Below are positions 1-11,999 of a DNA stretch of 64,000 nucleotides, piece by piece (positions within the stretch are counted from its first letter, which is position 1; each line of letters begins with the position of its first letter). The translations under genes and the position numbers were made by a program. Source of the stretch: Acanthaster planci. Its lineage: Eukaryota > Echinodermata > Asteroidea > Valvatida > Acanthasteridae. Below the pieces are notes generated by a model. The model was not told where the DNA came from, searched no databases, and worked only from the letters and a program-made list of their open reading frames with translations. The stretch covers positions 1,048,267 to 1,112,266 of the forward strand of contig NW_019091387.1 in the NCBI RefSeq assembly GCF_001949145.1. The letters are read 5' to 3'.

Positions 1-560
1 GAGAACCGTTTCCAGGGTGCTCCGTCGACAAAATCCTCGAAAACCCGTATCATGAGACGTAAATGAAGCGACGACAACACACTCCTTCCACGAAAGCTAA
101 CCATGGCGCTCAGCAGAAACGGGTCTCAAAAGTGAGTTTTTGTAACCAAAAATCGATGAATCCGGGTTTATGGGATCTTTCACCTTTGGGGTTGCTCATT
201 AACGCATTCTAACTCTTACACAGAGTCATTTATATAATCATGAAAACACAAAATAACTCTTTTGCTATGCACGAAACGGGAGCGTGTACTTCACAAGGCA
301 TTTAAGTTCAGTTCTTTATTAATGTCTAATTAGTTCTCTTTGAAAAGGAGATAATTCCTTAAAAACTAAAACCAAACACAAAGAAGCAAACACAGAGACG
401 TAAACAACAGGACAAACAACAAGCTTTAAATCCAAGCAAATTAATTCAACAAACTAGTTAAACATGTGTAAATAATTTCTTGTATTTTGTTGACTAACTG
501 GTGAAAGCACTCTTTACTTACTTATTCAAAGAAGAGTTTAAGTGCCACATTTATTTTCTT

Positions 561-1126
561 TAAAGTGTAGCTGCAATGAATTTTTATTTTACACAATTTT
601 TCTGCATTTTTGTACTCTACTCTTCTTTGTGGTATACGAAAACTCTTTTAGACTCCTATTAAGTTAAATGCACTGAAAAGTGCATATTTTTAAACAATTA
701 AAATTATCCATGGAACTGAGGGCGCCTTTGCTGTGACTTCATCTAGGGAAGACAAAGTTCAGTGCATAGGTGTTTCTGTTCAAATTGTGAACCCAGAATT
801 TACCTACTGAATTATTTTTTAGAGAGGGATTGACGTTTTCTAGTTGCTATGTACATGAGCAACAATGAATCAGTAAAGAAGGGAAGACTGAGTCCAGGAA
901 AATCTGTAAATGTGTAGGACTTTTTGGGTGCAAACCAATGTAAAACTCAGGCTTCTTCCTGAGATGACATCACAGTTTTGCTCATGAATATGGAAATATT
1001 CACTAGCATGAAAGCCAAAAATGTGTTAAAATACCCCCTTGAGAAGTTGAAAATAAGGTTAACTCAGGCAGAAAGGTGCATTTCATAGGTTTGTAATCAC
1101 AAAAATCTATTGCAGTCACCCTTTAA
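561..1126. repeat. Repeat family R3, copy 1 (TIR element)
   Basis: This block aligns over its whole length with 29,279-30,462 (that copy carries an insertion). Shared landmarks include AAATGCACTGAAAA, GAGAGGGATTGA, CAACAATGAATCAG and TTTTGCTCATGAATATGG. The ends are inverted: left TTAAAGTGTAGCTGCAAT, right end read in reverse TTAAAGGGTGACTGCAAT. This suggests a non-autonomous DNA transposon using a TA or TTAA target. It lies in a gene A intron. No protein is encoded. Confidence 0.8.
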
Positions 1127-1465
1127 ATGACTTCTCGCCATGGCTACTTACTGTCTCGACACGGCGAGTTATTATCTCTCTGAGGGACCGGTTACTCGCC
1201 GTTGCAATGTATCTTTTTTTTAAATGCATTTGGCTCTTGTAGGCCTCCGTAACAACAAAATGTTTTGTAGCTAGTTATTGAAATCCTTATCCGTCTCGTA
1301 ACAGGCGTCCTGTTTGTCTCCGCTCTATTTGGAAATTTGAGTGATATCAACACACATGAAAATGTTAATCCATAAAGGGTGTGGTCAGTTTCTTTTGGGG
1401 GGAAGTGTTGTTATTTGAACACGATTGATTAATCACCATGTGTTATCACTCTGAACTGGTTTCAG
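1127..1465. other. Gene A intron before the visible discoidin exon
   Basis: No coding signal is seen. The stretch 1340-1465 resembles 19190-19310 before the matching gene B exon (shared AGTTTCTTTTGG, TTTGAACAC), so the tandem duplication included this intron. Positions 1-560 also show no gene and no discoidin exon; the preceding exon must lie to the left of the window. Confidence 0.6.
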
Positions 1466-4393
1466 TTTAGAGTAAGCAGTGGACGACCAACAAATGTGAC
1501 TTTCTCCGTGGCGACGATGGCAAGGTATCTTCGTGTACAACCTTGGAGCTATACTGAGGAACCCTACAGCGTTAGGTTTGAAGTGCTGGGGTGTCAAGGT
1601 AATGCATGCATACCGAAACGAAACAATTAATCAGTTAGACGGCAAGTATAATCACCAGGCATTCATTTGTACTTTTAATGTATTTTATTGCACTTTGTAC
1701 AGTGTCAGATGGATCACTTTGGTTTGTGGACGGTGATGACGCCCTCAGCGGCCGTGTGGAAATCTACCATCAGGCCACATCCACCTGGGGCGCCGTCTGT
1801 TCCGACGGCTGGGATCTAAGCGACGCCAATATCGCCTGCCGCCAACACCACCGATTCCTGGAGGCAGTCCAAGCAGGGGAAATCTCTGCAGGGACTGACC
1901 ACCCGATCGTCATGAACGGAGTCGCCTGTAAAGGCACGGAGAATCGCCTAATTGACTGCCCGTTCATTTGCACCGAATTTCAGCAATGTAACAGCTCGCG
2001 TGTAGCCACCTTGGCTTGCCGAACCAAAATGAGTAAGCTTTAAATACTCAAAGTACAAGTACACTGTAAAACCCAAGAACGTTTGACGCGTTTATAAACT
2101 AAATACATATAACATTTGAACACGCTGTGCGTTTAGACGTGAACGTGTTTAACATATAAAGTGTTTAATCATAGGGACATCAAACGCTTGTTTATGGCGG
2201 CTTAAAACGTGAATTCCAATATATCTCTCTCAATACTTTTTAGTGCCAATGCACATCAAATCTCGTGTTGCAAGTGTTATAATGTATATTATATGGATGC
2301 AGAGTGGATTATCACTTGATTATCACACCAAAAATAAACATCGTGTTTAGACAATACGTACGTTCAGTTGTACCGCCCAGCGTGTAAGATACGACTTGGT
2401 GCATGTATAGTGCGTCGTATGTACACGCACGTGCATACGCACTTCGATCTCTTCCAGGATCTCGGTTGGGTGATAATTTGATAAAAATGAAAAAAAAGGT
2501 CTATTAACAGTATTTCGACCATTTGTTGTAACCCTATGAAGTGCAGTTAATAAACACTCTACCCTTAATAAACATAGCAAAGTTTTTGAAAGAACATCCA
2601 CATAATTAATCACAAACATCCGTTGCGTTTGTTAAATAAAATAGTGTGTTCAGCGTATAAACATGTCTTATGTGTTTATTTATGAACGTGTCAAAATGTT
2701 TAAAAAATGTTACAGATTGCGTTTAATCTGCGTTTAGAAGTTAAAGGCGAGAGGTTTTACGGTACCACAATGACAAAAAGGGTCAACCGACGTGGGTGGG
2801 GCCGGGGGAGCTTCTGTTGGTTGGGCACGTTGAAGATACTCCGGACAGCGTAAGTTCAAATCCACTTCTTGTCATTATGATCCATCTTTTCTCGCAAGTC
2901 TATAACGTGAATAACGTGGAATTTTTGACCGACAGGTTTGTATTTCAATAGTCTTGACTCTATATTTTGTAAATTTGGAATATGACTCTATATTTTGTAA
3001 ATCTGGAATTAATCATCAAGCCTGCTGTCACGCTCTTCATCTTCTTTCACTTTATCGTCTTCTAGCTTCCTGTTTCGTTTCTTAATTATATCAGTCACTC
3101 ATTCCCAAGTTGACTTTTCTCATTTCTGCCTAGTTGTGTTCCCAGCATAAACGTTCTTTATTGTCATTTTATTTTTGTCAAGAATATTGCATGGTGTGTC
3201 AACTGAAGGTGTAACCACCCTGGATGAACACTTGACCACATGTTTTCAATTGAAACAACTCTCACGCTTTGAGTTGCACTAGCGTAAATTGGTTTCGGGA
3301 ACCCGGGAGTGGAAACGTGGGGGAGGAGGTGACTTGCTTATTCATAGACATTTGAAAAGGGGTGTGCTGAAACTATGCAACACTTGGGGGCGATGTTCAT
3401 AACACAGATAATGGTGTATTTATGACTTTCTTATAATGTTCTCCTTTTTAAGTGTTATTGAACTCTCAGAAATAACGATGGTCTTGTGGTTTCCTTATAT
3501 TCTCGTACTAGTAGGTACCAAAATCGGCTATCATTTTTAGCACTGATTTCTTCATTGAAGTGATCGTGTTAGCGATAGTAATGTCAACAATGTACTCTCT
3601 CCGACCTCGTCAGATACCGTCCGCTTGGTGGGAGGTTCCAATAACTCAAGCGGCCGCGTTGAGATCTACCGTAAAGACACCTGGGGAAGTATTTGTGACA
3701 ATGGCTGGGATATGAACGACGCTGCTGTGGTCTGTCGCTTTCTGGGCTTCTCCGGAGCGCAGGCGGCCAAGTCCGGTGCTTACTTCGGTGAGGGCAGCGG
3801 TCCTGTCCACATGGACGGTGTGGCGTGCACTGGAGCGGAGGACACTCTCCGTGATTGCCCTTCTGCATGCTGGGAGGAGTCGCAGTGCAGCCACAGTCAA
3901 GATGCCGGTGTCATCTGTCAAGGTGGTAAAAACGATGCCGTATATTAGTATTACACGTTGGCAGCACACGTGCATATTAGTTTGGTTTCGGTGGGGTTAC
4001 TCTGTTGAGTAGACCATGAACCTATTGAGGAATTTAGGAAAGGTGAAAATACTGCTCTGATTGGTGTGTACCAAAATGGTCAGCAGAGTACTACTTACAT
4101 GAACAATTACATTGCTGCAGTTTGCAATTAGTCTATGACGGGCTACAGGCATTACCTGTAAGGGTGGTGTATAATTGTAAGCCACAGTCTAGCAATTTGG
4201 ACAGGTCCAATGCTTCCTCCGGGTTTAAAGTTTCACCCCCTTCCATTTGCGCTAAAATGTCGGTGTCATTTAAGTTACTTTTTTTTCTTCTTGTGATTTC
4301 AGTATAAAAGGTATACATCTTTAATTTCAAATGTTTTTCGTTCCCTTTTAACCTTTTTTTCTGGTAATCTGTGGTTATGTCATTTCAGACTAA
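1466..4393 (+). CDS. Gene A: secreted discoidin (F5/8C)-SRCR-SRCR protein, 5' part outside window
   Basis: Four coding exons are visible: 1466-1598, 1703-2032, 3614-3925 and 4389-4393. They total 780 nt (259 residues) with no stop before the last exon, and all junctions are GT-AG in compatible phase. Exon 1 is the C-terminal piece of an F5/8-type C domain (MARYLRVQP, then RFEVLGC). Exons 2 and 3 are each one SRCR domain with the group-A cysteine set plus one extra Cys. The last exon gives Asp then TAA. No membrane segment is seen, so the product is probably secreted. Such domains bind carbohydrates, lipids or proteins on surfaces; an immune or adhesion role is inference. Exon lengths match gene B (133, 330 versus 333, 312, 5 nt), so A and B are tandem paralogues. 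The signal peptide and first discoidin exons should lie left of the window. The third donor could instead be 3 nt earlier (3922), without a frame change. Confidence 0.88.
2769..2880 (+). repeat. tRNA-like sequence or SINE head in gene A intron
   Basis: A-box-like (GAGCTTCTGTTGGTT) and B-box-like (AAGTTCAAATCC) motifs are about 50 nt apart. They are flanked by an 8-bp complementary pair, AATGACAA at 2769 and TTGTCATT at 2870, which could act as an acceptor stem. The T-arm does not fold cleanly, so a working tRNA is unlikely. A tRNA-derived SINE head or decayed tRNA pseudogene is the best reading. Confidence 0.3.
3290..3480. repeat. Repeat family R1, copy 1 (partial)
   Basis: Part of a five-copy family in this window (3290, 7015, 18540, 23570, 26045). 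The core reads ACTTG..., TTTGAAAAGGGG, GGGGGCGATGTTCAT, then a long AT-rich part. It lies in the gene A intron just before SRCR-2. It is non-coding and probably a non-autonomous DNA transposon. Confidence 0.6.
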
Positions 4394-5060
4394 AGATCGA
4401 TAGATCTCCTAAGATGTCAGCCTCCTGTTCAGCTTGGAAATGTTCCGGGGTTGATGGAATTTGCACTTTTCTGCCTGCTGTTGTCTCATCACGCTGACAG
4501 TTTTTGTGCGTTTTAATATCTATTAGATAGAATGTGTTTTTTAAACTCCACGGATAAATACAGAGCTTGTATTACCTGATACATTCCGTCTGGAAATCAT
4601 TCCATTATCACAGTTTTGGTTAATTTAATGGACACTCAGTGATTAATGCCAAGCTCAATGTTTCAGACTTGATTCTGTTCAATCTCCAGACTGTTTGTGA
4701 CTACCCTCGAGAGGAACTCTTGAACAATTGGATATTTGTAATTAATATTATACTTCTTTTGACTTTTTTCTCTAAAGGTATGTTTTGAAGATATAAATGA
4801 TTGGAACAGCGGTATATCCAGCTTTCTGTGTTGGGGGCATATTCAAAAGGTGCGTCTGCCGGCTTATTCAACACGATGTTGGGGAGAAAAAATCAGAATC
4901 CTTACGATCCCGGCGTCCTTGCTTTATTTGCTGGTGTTGTTTTCTTAGGGATTTGGTGCTAATATTTGATAAATTAATATACTGGAGACCTTCTTTCCTC
5001 TTCACCCATTCTTTGTAAAAAAAAAAAAAAAAAAGCAGAAAGTTCAGTTGGGGGCAAGTT
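4394..5060. other. 3' UTR and downstream flank of gene A
   Basis: After the stop, 4,394-4,540 is alignable to 23,239-23,400 after the gene B stop. This supports a shared 3' UTR and confirms the last exon of both genes. No convincing poly-A signal was pinned down. A poly-A tract starts near 5,018. Nothing else was recognised. Confidence 0.55.
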
Positions 5061-5079
5061 CTCCCCCCCCCATACGTCA

Positions 5080-5770
5080 CTGGATTGGAAACCAATATGC
5101 TTCGCCAATCGCAAACGGCCCAGTACCCTGAAGCCCAAACCTTCGGCTGAGGAATAACCGTCCATTCCCCTGATCCGATGGACAAGCAAGGAACCTGTTT
5201 GAACGCCACGTAATGATGCTCGTCTGAGCATGTCAGTGTCACTGCATGTCACTACAAACCTTCGAACTACAGGATTTGCAATGCAATACACCCGAACACT
5301 GACCTTAGATCTACTAGTGACCCAGATTTCATAACGGAAACAGGTGGTTTTGTAGTTTTGTCGCATCATTTATTCTGATGTTCCGACGGAAGACTATCGA
5401 TCCTAGCGAATTCTATAAAACTGTGAGCTAGATAGAAAAGAAAATATGGGAGGTTTTGGAAGAAAACAAATCCAAATAATTCTTTTAGCTTACAATGGTG
5501 GATAACCCCAATCTAATATCAAATATCGATATAAATTATTTATACAGCAAAATTCAACTAAACAGAGAAGAAACTTTGCGTAAAAGGTGGCTTACACCTT
5601 ATTTCTAAAATATATAAATCATGGTACAGAGGAAGCCATAATGACCCTGAGCTAAGTCGAACCAAAATGTCTTTATTCATAGGAGACGTTTCACATAGGA
5701 TCGGAAGGATGTCGATTAGGAGCCCTTCCCTTCTCCCACTAGAAGCCATTACCGCTCACTTCTGAGCATT
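5080..5770. repeat. Repeat family R2, copy 1
   Basis: Three diverged copies of one sequence of about 650 bp lie between genes A and B (5080-5770, 7830-8370, 9080-9770). Shared strings include TTTGCAATGCAATA, GACCCAGATTT, TTCCGACGGAAGACTA, AGACGTTTCACA and GATTAGGAGCCCT. Reading frames are interrupted differently in each copy, so I do not call a gene. Confidence 0.65.
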
Positions 5771-6279
5771 CGGCGACCAACACCTTCCAGTTTCAAGTCG
5801 ATTTATTTTTACAACAGGAACATATTCGTGGGTTTAATAAATCGTGTTTTCCCATTGTGTTCCAAACTTCGACAAATAAAACGACCTGTTTGAAAACAAC
5901 ATATCCCCGTGATGAACTAAGAGAAGTTTGTTATTATAATCTTGGTATTTTAAGGTCAGTGAACTAAACGGATATTTTTGGACAACAAACTTGAAGAAAA
6001 GAATCCTTATTGTCGAGATTGCCACAAGCTTCTGTAAAATCCAGCTTAGAACTTGAAAGTAGACCGGAAGCGTCTTTGCCTCCATGCATGAACAAGCGCT
6101 AGGTGCTTGGGCGGGAATGCAATTGGAGTGAGCATGATTGTAATCGAGCAGTATGTTGACGTTGAGCGTTTGTTTTAAGGTTAGAGTAATGCAACAGGTA
6201 ACAAAGCCTCTAAAAGGGTTTGACGGAGTTGTAATGACTCCAGTCAATGGCTAAACTTCAGTAAGTGTCGGATCACATT

Positions 6280-6770
6280 TTTAGCGACTCGACTCAACTT
6301 GAGTCCTTCATCCAAAGACCCAACTCGAGTGGAAGGTAACAAGACTCAGTCCCAAAAGTAAAAGTAAACTTCTTTGCGAAAAGAAAATATTTGTGCAATG
6401 ACTTTAACCCTAACACTCCTCAGTCCTCCAACAGGTGAAGGATTGAGGGGGGTTAGGGTTAAAGCGTTGGTTTATATTTATGTTGTGTTATTTTCAGCAA
6501 GAGTAAAATGCGGTGTGACTATAAAGTCCTGGCGTAAAATGAAAACAACAATAACTTTCTCTCATGTTTTTGTTAATTGTGTCGTCTTTAAATATTTGTA
6601 ACTCAATTTAACTCAAATTGGACTCGGCTCAATACTTAATTCGGCTCGACCAGACTCAACTTTTTGGCATAATGACTCTACTTGAGTCGCTGCATCACAA
6701 TGTTAAGTTAAAATGACAGAAATCGACTCAAGTCACAAAAAATAGTGACTCGTTACATCTCTTATTTTTG
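6280..6770. repeat. Degenerate GACTC/GAGTC-rich repeat
   Basis: The stretches 6280-6360 and 6600-6770 are dense in GACTCG, GACTCAA and TTGAGTC. They end in a reverse copy of AGAGATGT, which also starts the related block at 13,110. The small palindromic element at 6402 lies between them, apparently inserted. Probably a DNA-transposon remnant of simple internal structure. Confidence 0.45.
6402..6464. repeat. Small palindromic element P, copy 1
   Basis: A 63-bp inverted repeat with 26-bp arms (CTTTAACCCTAAC outward end, three arm mismatches) around an 11-nt centre CCAACAGGTGA. Near-identical elements sit at 33,309 and 44,917. It can fold into a hairpin on either strand. Intergenic, on the gene A side of gene B. 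Confidence 0.8.
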
Positions 6771-7014
6771 TATTTTATGAACAAAATGCATGCTGCAGAA
6801 GGCAAACGATAAAAAAGGTGAAAGGTGAGGTGAAAAGAAAGGGGCTAATTTTTACATGGCGCACGTATACGTAAAAGTAGTAAGTGCAAAAGGACTTCTT
6901 CTGAAACCTTCATAGCTTAACATCAAGTCGAATCCTGGGATAAACATTAGGTCGTGATGTTATATGGCGTCTTCTGCAGTAACGTAAATTTCTGCCGAGA
7001 ATTTGGATTTAAGG

Positions 7015-7330
7015 ATTTGTGAGGGCTGACTTGAATTTGAAAAGGGGAGGGGGTTGGTGTTGACACCATACGGCACTATATAGAGGGCAATGTTCATGAT
7101 ATCGAGGTACATCTGTAATAGGTATTACAATCATTCAGAATCTTACATCAGAATGACAAATTATTGTTTCCTTTTGGGTGAAATTAGATACATTTTAGTC
7201 GTTGGGAAGTCCGATACATTATACACAGTCAGATTTAACTTTATGCTCACCACAAAAACTGTGGGGGATGATTCAATAGCCCGTCTATCCCCCAGTCAAA
7301 AAGAGGGGAGGGGTATATTTCCCACCCCAT
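7015..7330. repeat. Repeat family R1, copy 2
   Basis: Good match to the copy at 23,570: GTTCATGATAT, ACATCTGTAAT, CAGAATCTTACATCAGAAT, ATTTTAGTCGTTGGGA, then a G-rich and a C-rich end. Non-coding. Confidence 0.7.
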
Positions 7331-7829
7331 CCGAATTTACTCCCATATCTTCTACACCCACACTTGTGTCTATCCTTTGGCCAGCCACTTCTTTGGGTAG
7401 TTCAGGGACAAACTGGTTGGGAAGAGAGGTCGGCAAAGCACTCTCTATTTGAATCCTCATTAATTTGGCCTAACTCTCAATAACGCTCATTGCCATCTGT
7501 ATCCGTAAACTCGTGAACGTCACTTTTATCTTTAAGCCGAACATGATGGACGGTCCACACATGCACAACGAAACGTAATAGTAAACAGCCACAGAATAAA
7601 CCAGTCCTGATTTATCGAGACACTTTGCCGATTTCACGAAGCTGGCCTGAAGAAACTGACGACTTTTACGTTCACCAGGCATGTAAACCTCTTAATAGAC
7701 AACATAAGCAGACAAGCAGAAATTACAGAAAACAATGAGTGCGTCTTTATTGTCTAATCTGCAATGAGAAAATGTTTACATTAAAATGATGATTCGAAAA
7801 ATACTTTCCCTTTAAATGACTCAGAAGAG

Positions 7830-8370
7830 TATAGACCGATAGTGTCCGAGGTCTCGGCTGAGGCATCGGCAGCATCTGTTCCCCTTATCCCGTGGACCGA
7901 CCAAGAACTTGTTCACTCCCTGCCTGTTTGAACATAATAATGCTCATATGGACATAGCAATCTCACCGTAACCCTTCCATTTATCAAAAGATTTGCAATG
8001 CAATAAACCAAAGGATAACATTGTTCTAGATTTATCGTGACCCAGATTTTGTCACAAAAAACAGGTGGATTTGTAGTTGTTTGAAAGAAGTCGAAAGCAT
8101 CTGTTCATATCATTGTTTCTTTGTTTTTTAACAGCCGAACAAAAACGAGTAATACAGGGACAAATATTCGTACAGTTTTGCAATAAACAATAAGCAAGTA
8201 GCGCCTGATTATTATGAAATATTGATATAAATTATAAACACTAAAAATAAACCTGAATAGAAAGAAAATACGCACAGGGTGACACACCCCCTCTTATTTC
8301 TACAACTTACAAATCCTGACAGCAGAGGAACCCTTGATGACCTCTTTGTCTTTTTTGTACTCTCTCAATA
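7830..8370. repeat. Repeat family R2, copy 2
   Basis: Shares GATTTGCAATGCAATA, GTGACCCAGATTTTG, ACAGGTGGATTTGTAGTT and ATATTGATATAAATTAT with copy 1. It is more degraded than the other two, with the middle part missing or replaced. Confidence 0.55.
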
Positions 8371-9079
8371 TTCGAGGCTTTCCCAGATCCACGACATACC
8401 TGCACAGGAAACACTAGGAACTAAACTACACAATGAAGTAAATATCATCCTGTTACTTGATTGGGGGAGGGCGACTTTCATGAGAGCAGCGTCTACGCAG
8501 CGCTATCTACATATTTTGACATGAATAAAACCGATCCGTCAGCGGCTGACACAATCATACCTGCTGTAGACGTGTGCACTGGCATGCATGCACGTGATTC
8601 ACTTGAAGTGCATACATGTACACAATGCAGCCCTGTGGCTATAGGCCTATACCATGAAAGCCCAGGAGTACCGTCAAGTGTATAGTTTGAAAAAGTGAAG
8701 TAAAGTTTTTTAATCAGTATTTAGGAGATATGTTTTTCCGACTTCGTTTGTACGAGATAAATCTTTTCTAAAGTTCGTTTTCTCGAGACATACATTCTAC
8801 AGTTCGATTTAATGAGATCTCCTAATTGGAAATATTGAGTCTATTTTTGGAAACAAATCTTTTTACGAGATATTCTTTTTGATGAAGTTTGTTTTATATG
8901 AGAAATTGTTTTTTCCAAGTTAATTTTTAAGACATAACATGGCTAGCGGATTGTTGAAATAATAAAGCAAAACTACTCAAACAAAATCTTTGGAAACTTG
9001 CAAATTTATGACTTGTTCTGACTTTGTTATTTTAAAATGTGTGAGAGTGCGCGTATGAATGGGAACAAATATGTACTGC

Positions 9080-9770
9080 GCCGGTCTTAAATAGTTGAGG
9101 AGAATGGAAGCTATTCATGTCCCAATCTTTGGCTGAAGCATTATCAGCATTCATTCTCTTAATCTGAAGTGAACCGGCCAAGAACTTATTTGTTCCCTTG
9201 GAACGCAAGAATGCTGGCCTCAAGACGCCAATCTCGCTGCAAACATTCCGGTCACAGAAGAATTTGCTATGTAATACACCCCTACAACGACCTAGATCTG
9301 CCACTGATCCAGATTTCCAGACGGAAATAGGTGGTTTTACAGTTGTTCAAAAGAGGTCAAGACTTTCAATTTTGTCACATCATTGTTCTGGTTTTCCGAC
9401 GGAAGACTACCCTAGATAATTCTATGAAACAGAATGGTAGAAGAGTAAACGCAGTAACCTATGGGCTGTTTCAATTTACAGATTCAAATAGCTATTTAAA
9501 TTCACAATGAACGGATAACCCCCGCTTAATATTAAATATCCATATGAATTATTTACACTGCAGAATTCAACTAAATAGAAAAAAAATCCTGTAAAATGGC
9601 TTCCACCTTATTTCTATTACACACAGGTCACGGTACCAAAAGAAGCCAGAGTGTGAGCTATTTCCAACCAGACTGTGTTCATTAATGAGAGACGTTTCAC
9701 ACAGGATTAAAAGAATGCCGATCAGGAGCCCTCCCCCAGACTTCATTTACCGCTATTCCCAAGATATTAC
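9080..9770. repeat. Repeat family R2, copy 3
   Basis: Matches copy 1 across most of its length: TTTTCCGACGGAAGACTA, GGATAACCCC, AATTATTTACA, GGCTTCCACCTTATTTCTA, GAGACGTTTCACACAGGAT. Both strands have short open frames, but these are not conserved between copies, so it is treated as a repeat. Confidence 0.65.
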
Positions 9771-9789
9771 ATTTAAAAAACAAAACTTT

Positions 9790-11870
9790 TCAGTGAATAT
9801 TTTTCTGTGGATTGAATGTTTTGGCATATTTTCCCATTATTTTTCAATCTCCAACAAATAAAAAGACCTGTGGGTCTAAAAGGAGCGCTGTCAAACCCCG
9901 TAGGAATGCACCTTCGAGATACTGGGTCCGACTAAGATGTCCTTCTCACGGACTGTGCTGACCACAACAATACGTACTGTGTCCAAAAGGCTGGAAAAGA
10001 GAAATCGACCCCGTGGCTATTTTCCTGTTTTTGCCCAGTTTCCAAGGTTTCCCCGAAAACGTTCTTTCCGGCATGACTACGTTTTGCCGAGATGTGGTCA
10101 AAGCAACAAAATTTGGTGATGTCCACCGTCCCTGATTCTCGCAGAAAGTATTCTTTCTGCTTCACTCTTTCGGGGGGAAATGAGATCAACCCTTAGGTTG
10201 AAGAATCTGACCAGTGAGCTAACTGCACCAAATTGTATTCCCGAGCACATTGTTGACTATATATATAATTGCACGCCGAGATTGCCCTGATCTTCTTAAG
10301 AGCGATCTAAGCCCTGATCAGAAGGTTGCCTCCTCAGTGCTGTCTAAACTCTGCTCGCTTAGAAGTTGTTGAAATCTTGTCCCTTCTCATCACTGTTTGC
10401 GCAGAGTGGTCGTCGAATGGGTCTTCAATTTGGGGAGCCGACCCGGTTTGTCTATTCACATTGTCCCTTCCCTCTCTTCCTGCCGTGCGAGATTTGAGAA
10501 CTACTGGCCAAGCTGTGACTATGATTTTGAAGTTATACCCTGTGTCGATTGGTCAGGCTGGAGTAGCAGTTCAATATCGCAGCCGAGCTTATTCATTCTA
10601 ATCGTATAATATTTTGAATTTCCATGTGTGCATCATTACCCCTGATAGTGTTTTGGCGCTTTGTACATGTAACCTTCGGAGTTAAGATTGCCTTGCACTG
10701 TTTAGTATTTCATATTCCACTGTATGATATGCAAACGATAAGCTGTTATTTCAATAGGGGTGCATTAAGGATTAACAAAGAGAGGTTGTCTGATTGAATA
10801 CTGTCACAACAGATTTCCATTAAACAATTGATCGAACCGGCACAGGTCTTGACTGCAGAATAGTTTTAAGGTTGTTTCGCTTACATATTTCTTGACTTCT
10901 TGACTAAAAATGATACTCATCGAAAAGATACCTATTGTCAAGAAGTAAATACCACCTTAGAATTGGTATCATCTAATGAAATAATACACGTATATTGATT
11001 CAAGGACAAAGGGGACAGAGGTAATATGTCTGTCTTCTCCTAAGCTTAGAAATCAATGTTTAGAATATCGTCATTGCCAAAATCCTGAATTTTAAGATTT
11101 TAATGTAAGCGTGCATGTTGCAGAATAGCCGCACAGTGAGTGACTTTGATACACGAAACGCATCTGGAAATGTTCTAGGTCACATAGGTTATCAAGTGGC
11201 ACTTGCCCACACTGGCGCTTGCTGACGGATATGATCGCTGACAACTTGCAAGATGTTCAACCTAAAAGAGCCGGGATTTTTGGACCATCACACACCAGGG
11301 GTGGAAGGACAGATTCCAAAATGTGTGGACGTAAAAATGATACTTCAAGTTAATGTGTTTCACTACTATACGCTATTTTGTTGACAAAAATTTGAGGGTT
11401 CTTTTCTTAACTTGTAAGGGGGAAAATGTCAAAAACTGTGCTTCGTGAAAGACATCGTTATACGGCCCTCATTATGTGTGTCCCTATATAGGCCTAGTAT
11501 GTCGACTCGACACAGTTGGCAGGGTTGAAGAGAATTCAACTCTGCCGAATGTCTGCGTTCACATTGGCGTCAGTCGCGATAAAGTGTTTCCGTATGCGCG
11601 TGCGCATCAACGGGGATTGATGTGCAATGCTGCGTACTTCTCTTAAGGTCGATTTCAAAACTAGGTAAACTTTTGTCCAACCACCAACCTATTTGCATCC
11701 GTATGAACTGATATTTTGAGCATCATCAGATACTGGGCACGTAAACATTTCCTTGTGACAACAGAAAGTCACGCGCCAATTCTTTCCACGTCCGGTGACT
11801 TGGCGACAATTACGTGGATCATCGTCTTCACTGTGCATAAACAAGACCCGATGATGCTGAAGTCGAAAAG
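9790..11870. other. Upstream flank of gene B, nothing recognised
   Basis: Open frames of 60-90 codons occur on both strands, but none shows a known motif, a splice-compatible partner or a paralogue in the window. The part next to gene B (11,640-11,990) may contain its promoter. Confidence 0.5.
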
Positions 11871-11878
11871 TATTTAAA
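11871..11878 (+). promoter_or_regulatory. Possible TATA-like element of gene B
   Basis: TATTTAAA lies 122 bp upstream of the gene B start codon, in a stretch with no other coding signal. The position would give a 5' UTR of roughly 90-100 nt. The motif is short and AT-rich, so chance is a real alternative. No transcript evidence is available here. Confidence 0.3.
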
Positions 11879-11999
11879 CCTGTAGGCGATGGTTCTATAG
11901 TTAGTGCATATCTTGATCTCACACACACTGGTTGGTAAAAAGCTGCTCTGAACTTCTGTGCCAAAGTTGCACCATAGCTACATCGCGTTCATTTCCAGG

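Noticed and set aside
10326-10609. Overlapping frames of 70-91 codons with Trp/Ser/Cys-rich segments resembling an extracellular repeat
   Set aside because: No full motif, no fitting splice sites and no paralogue in the window.
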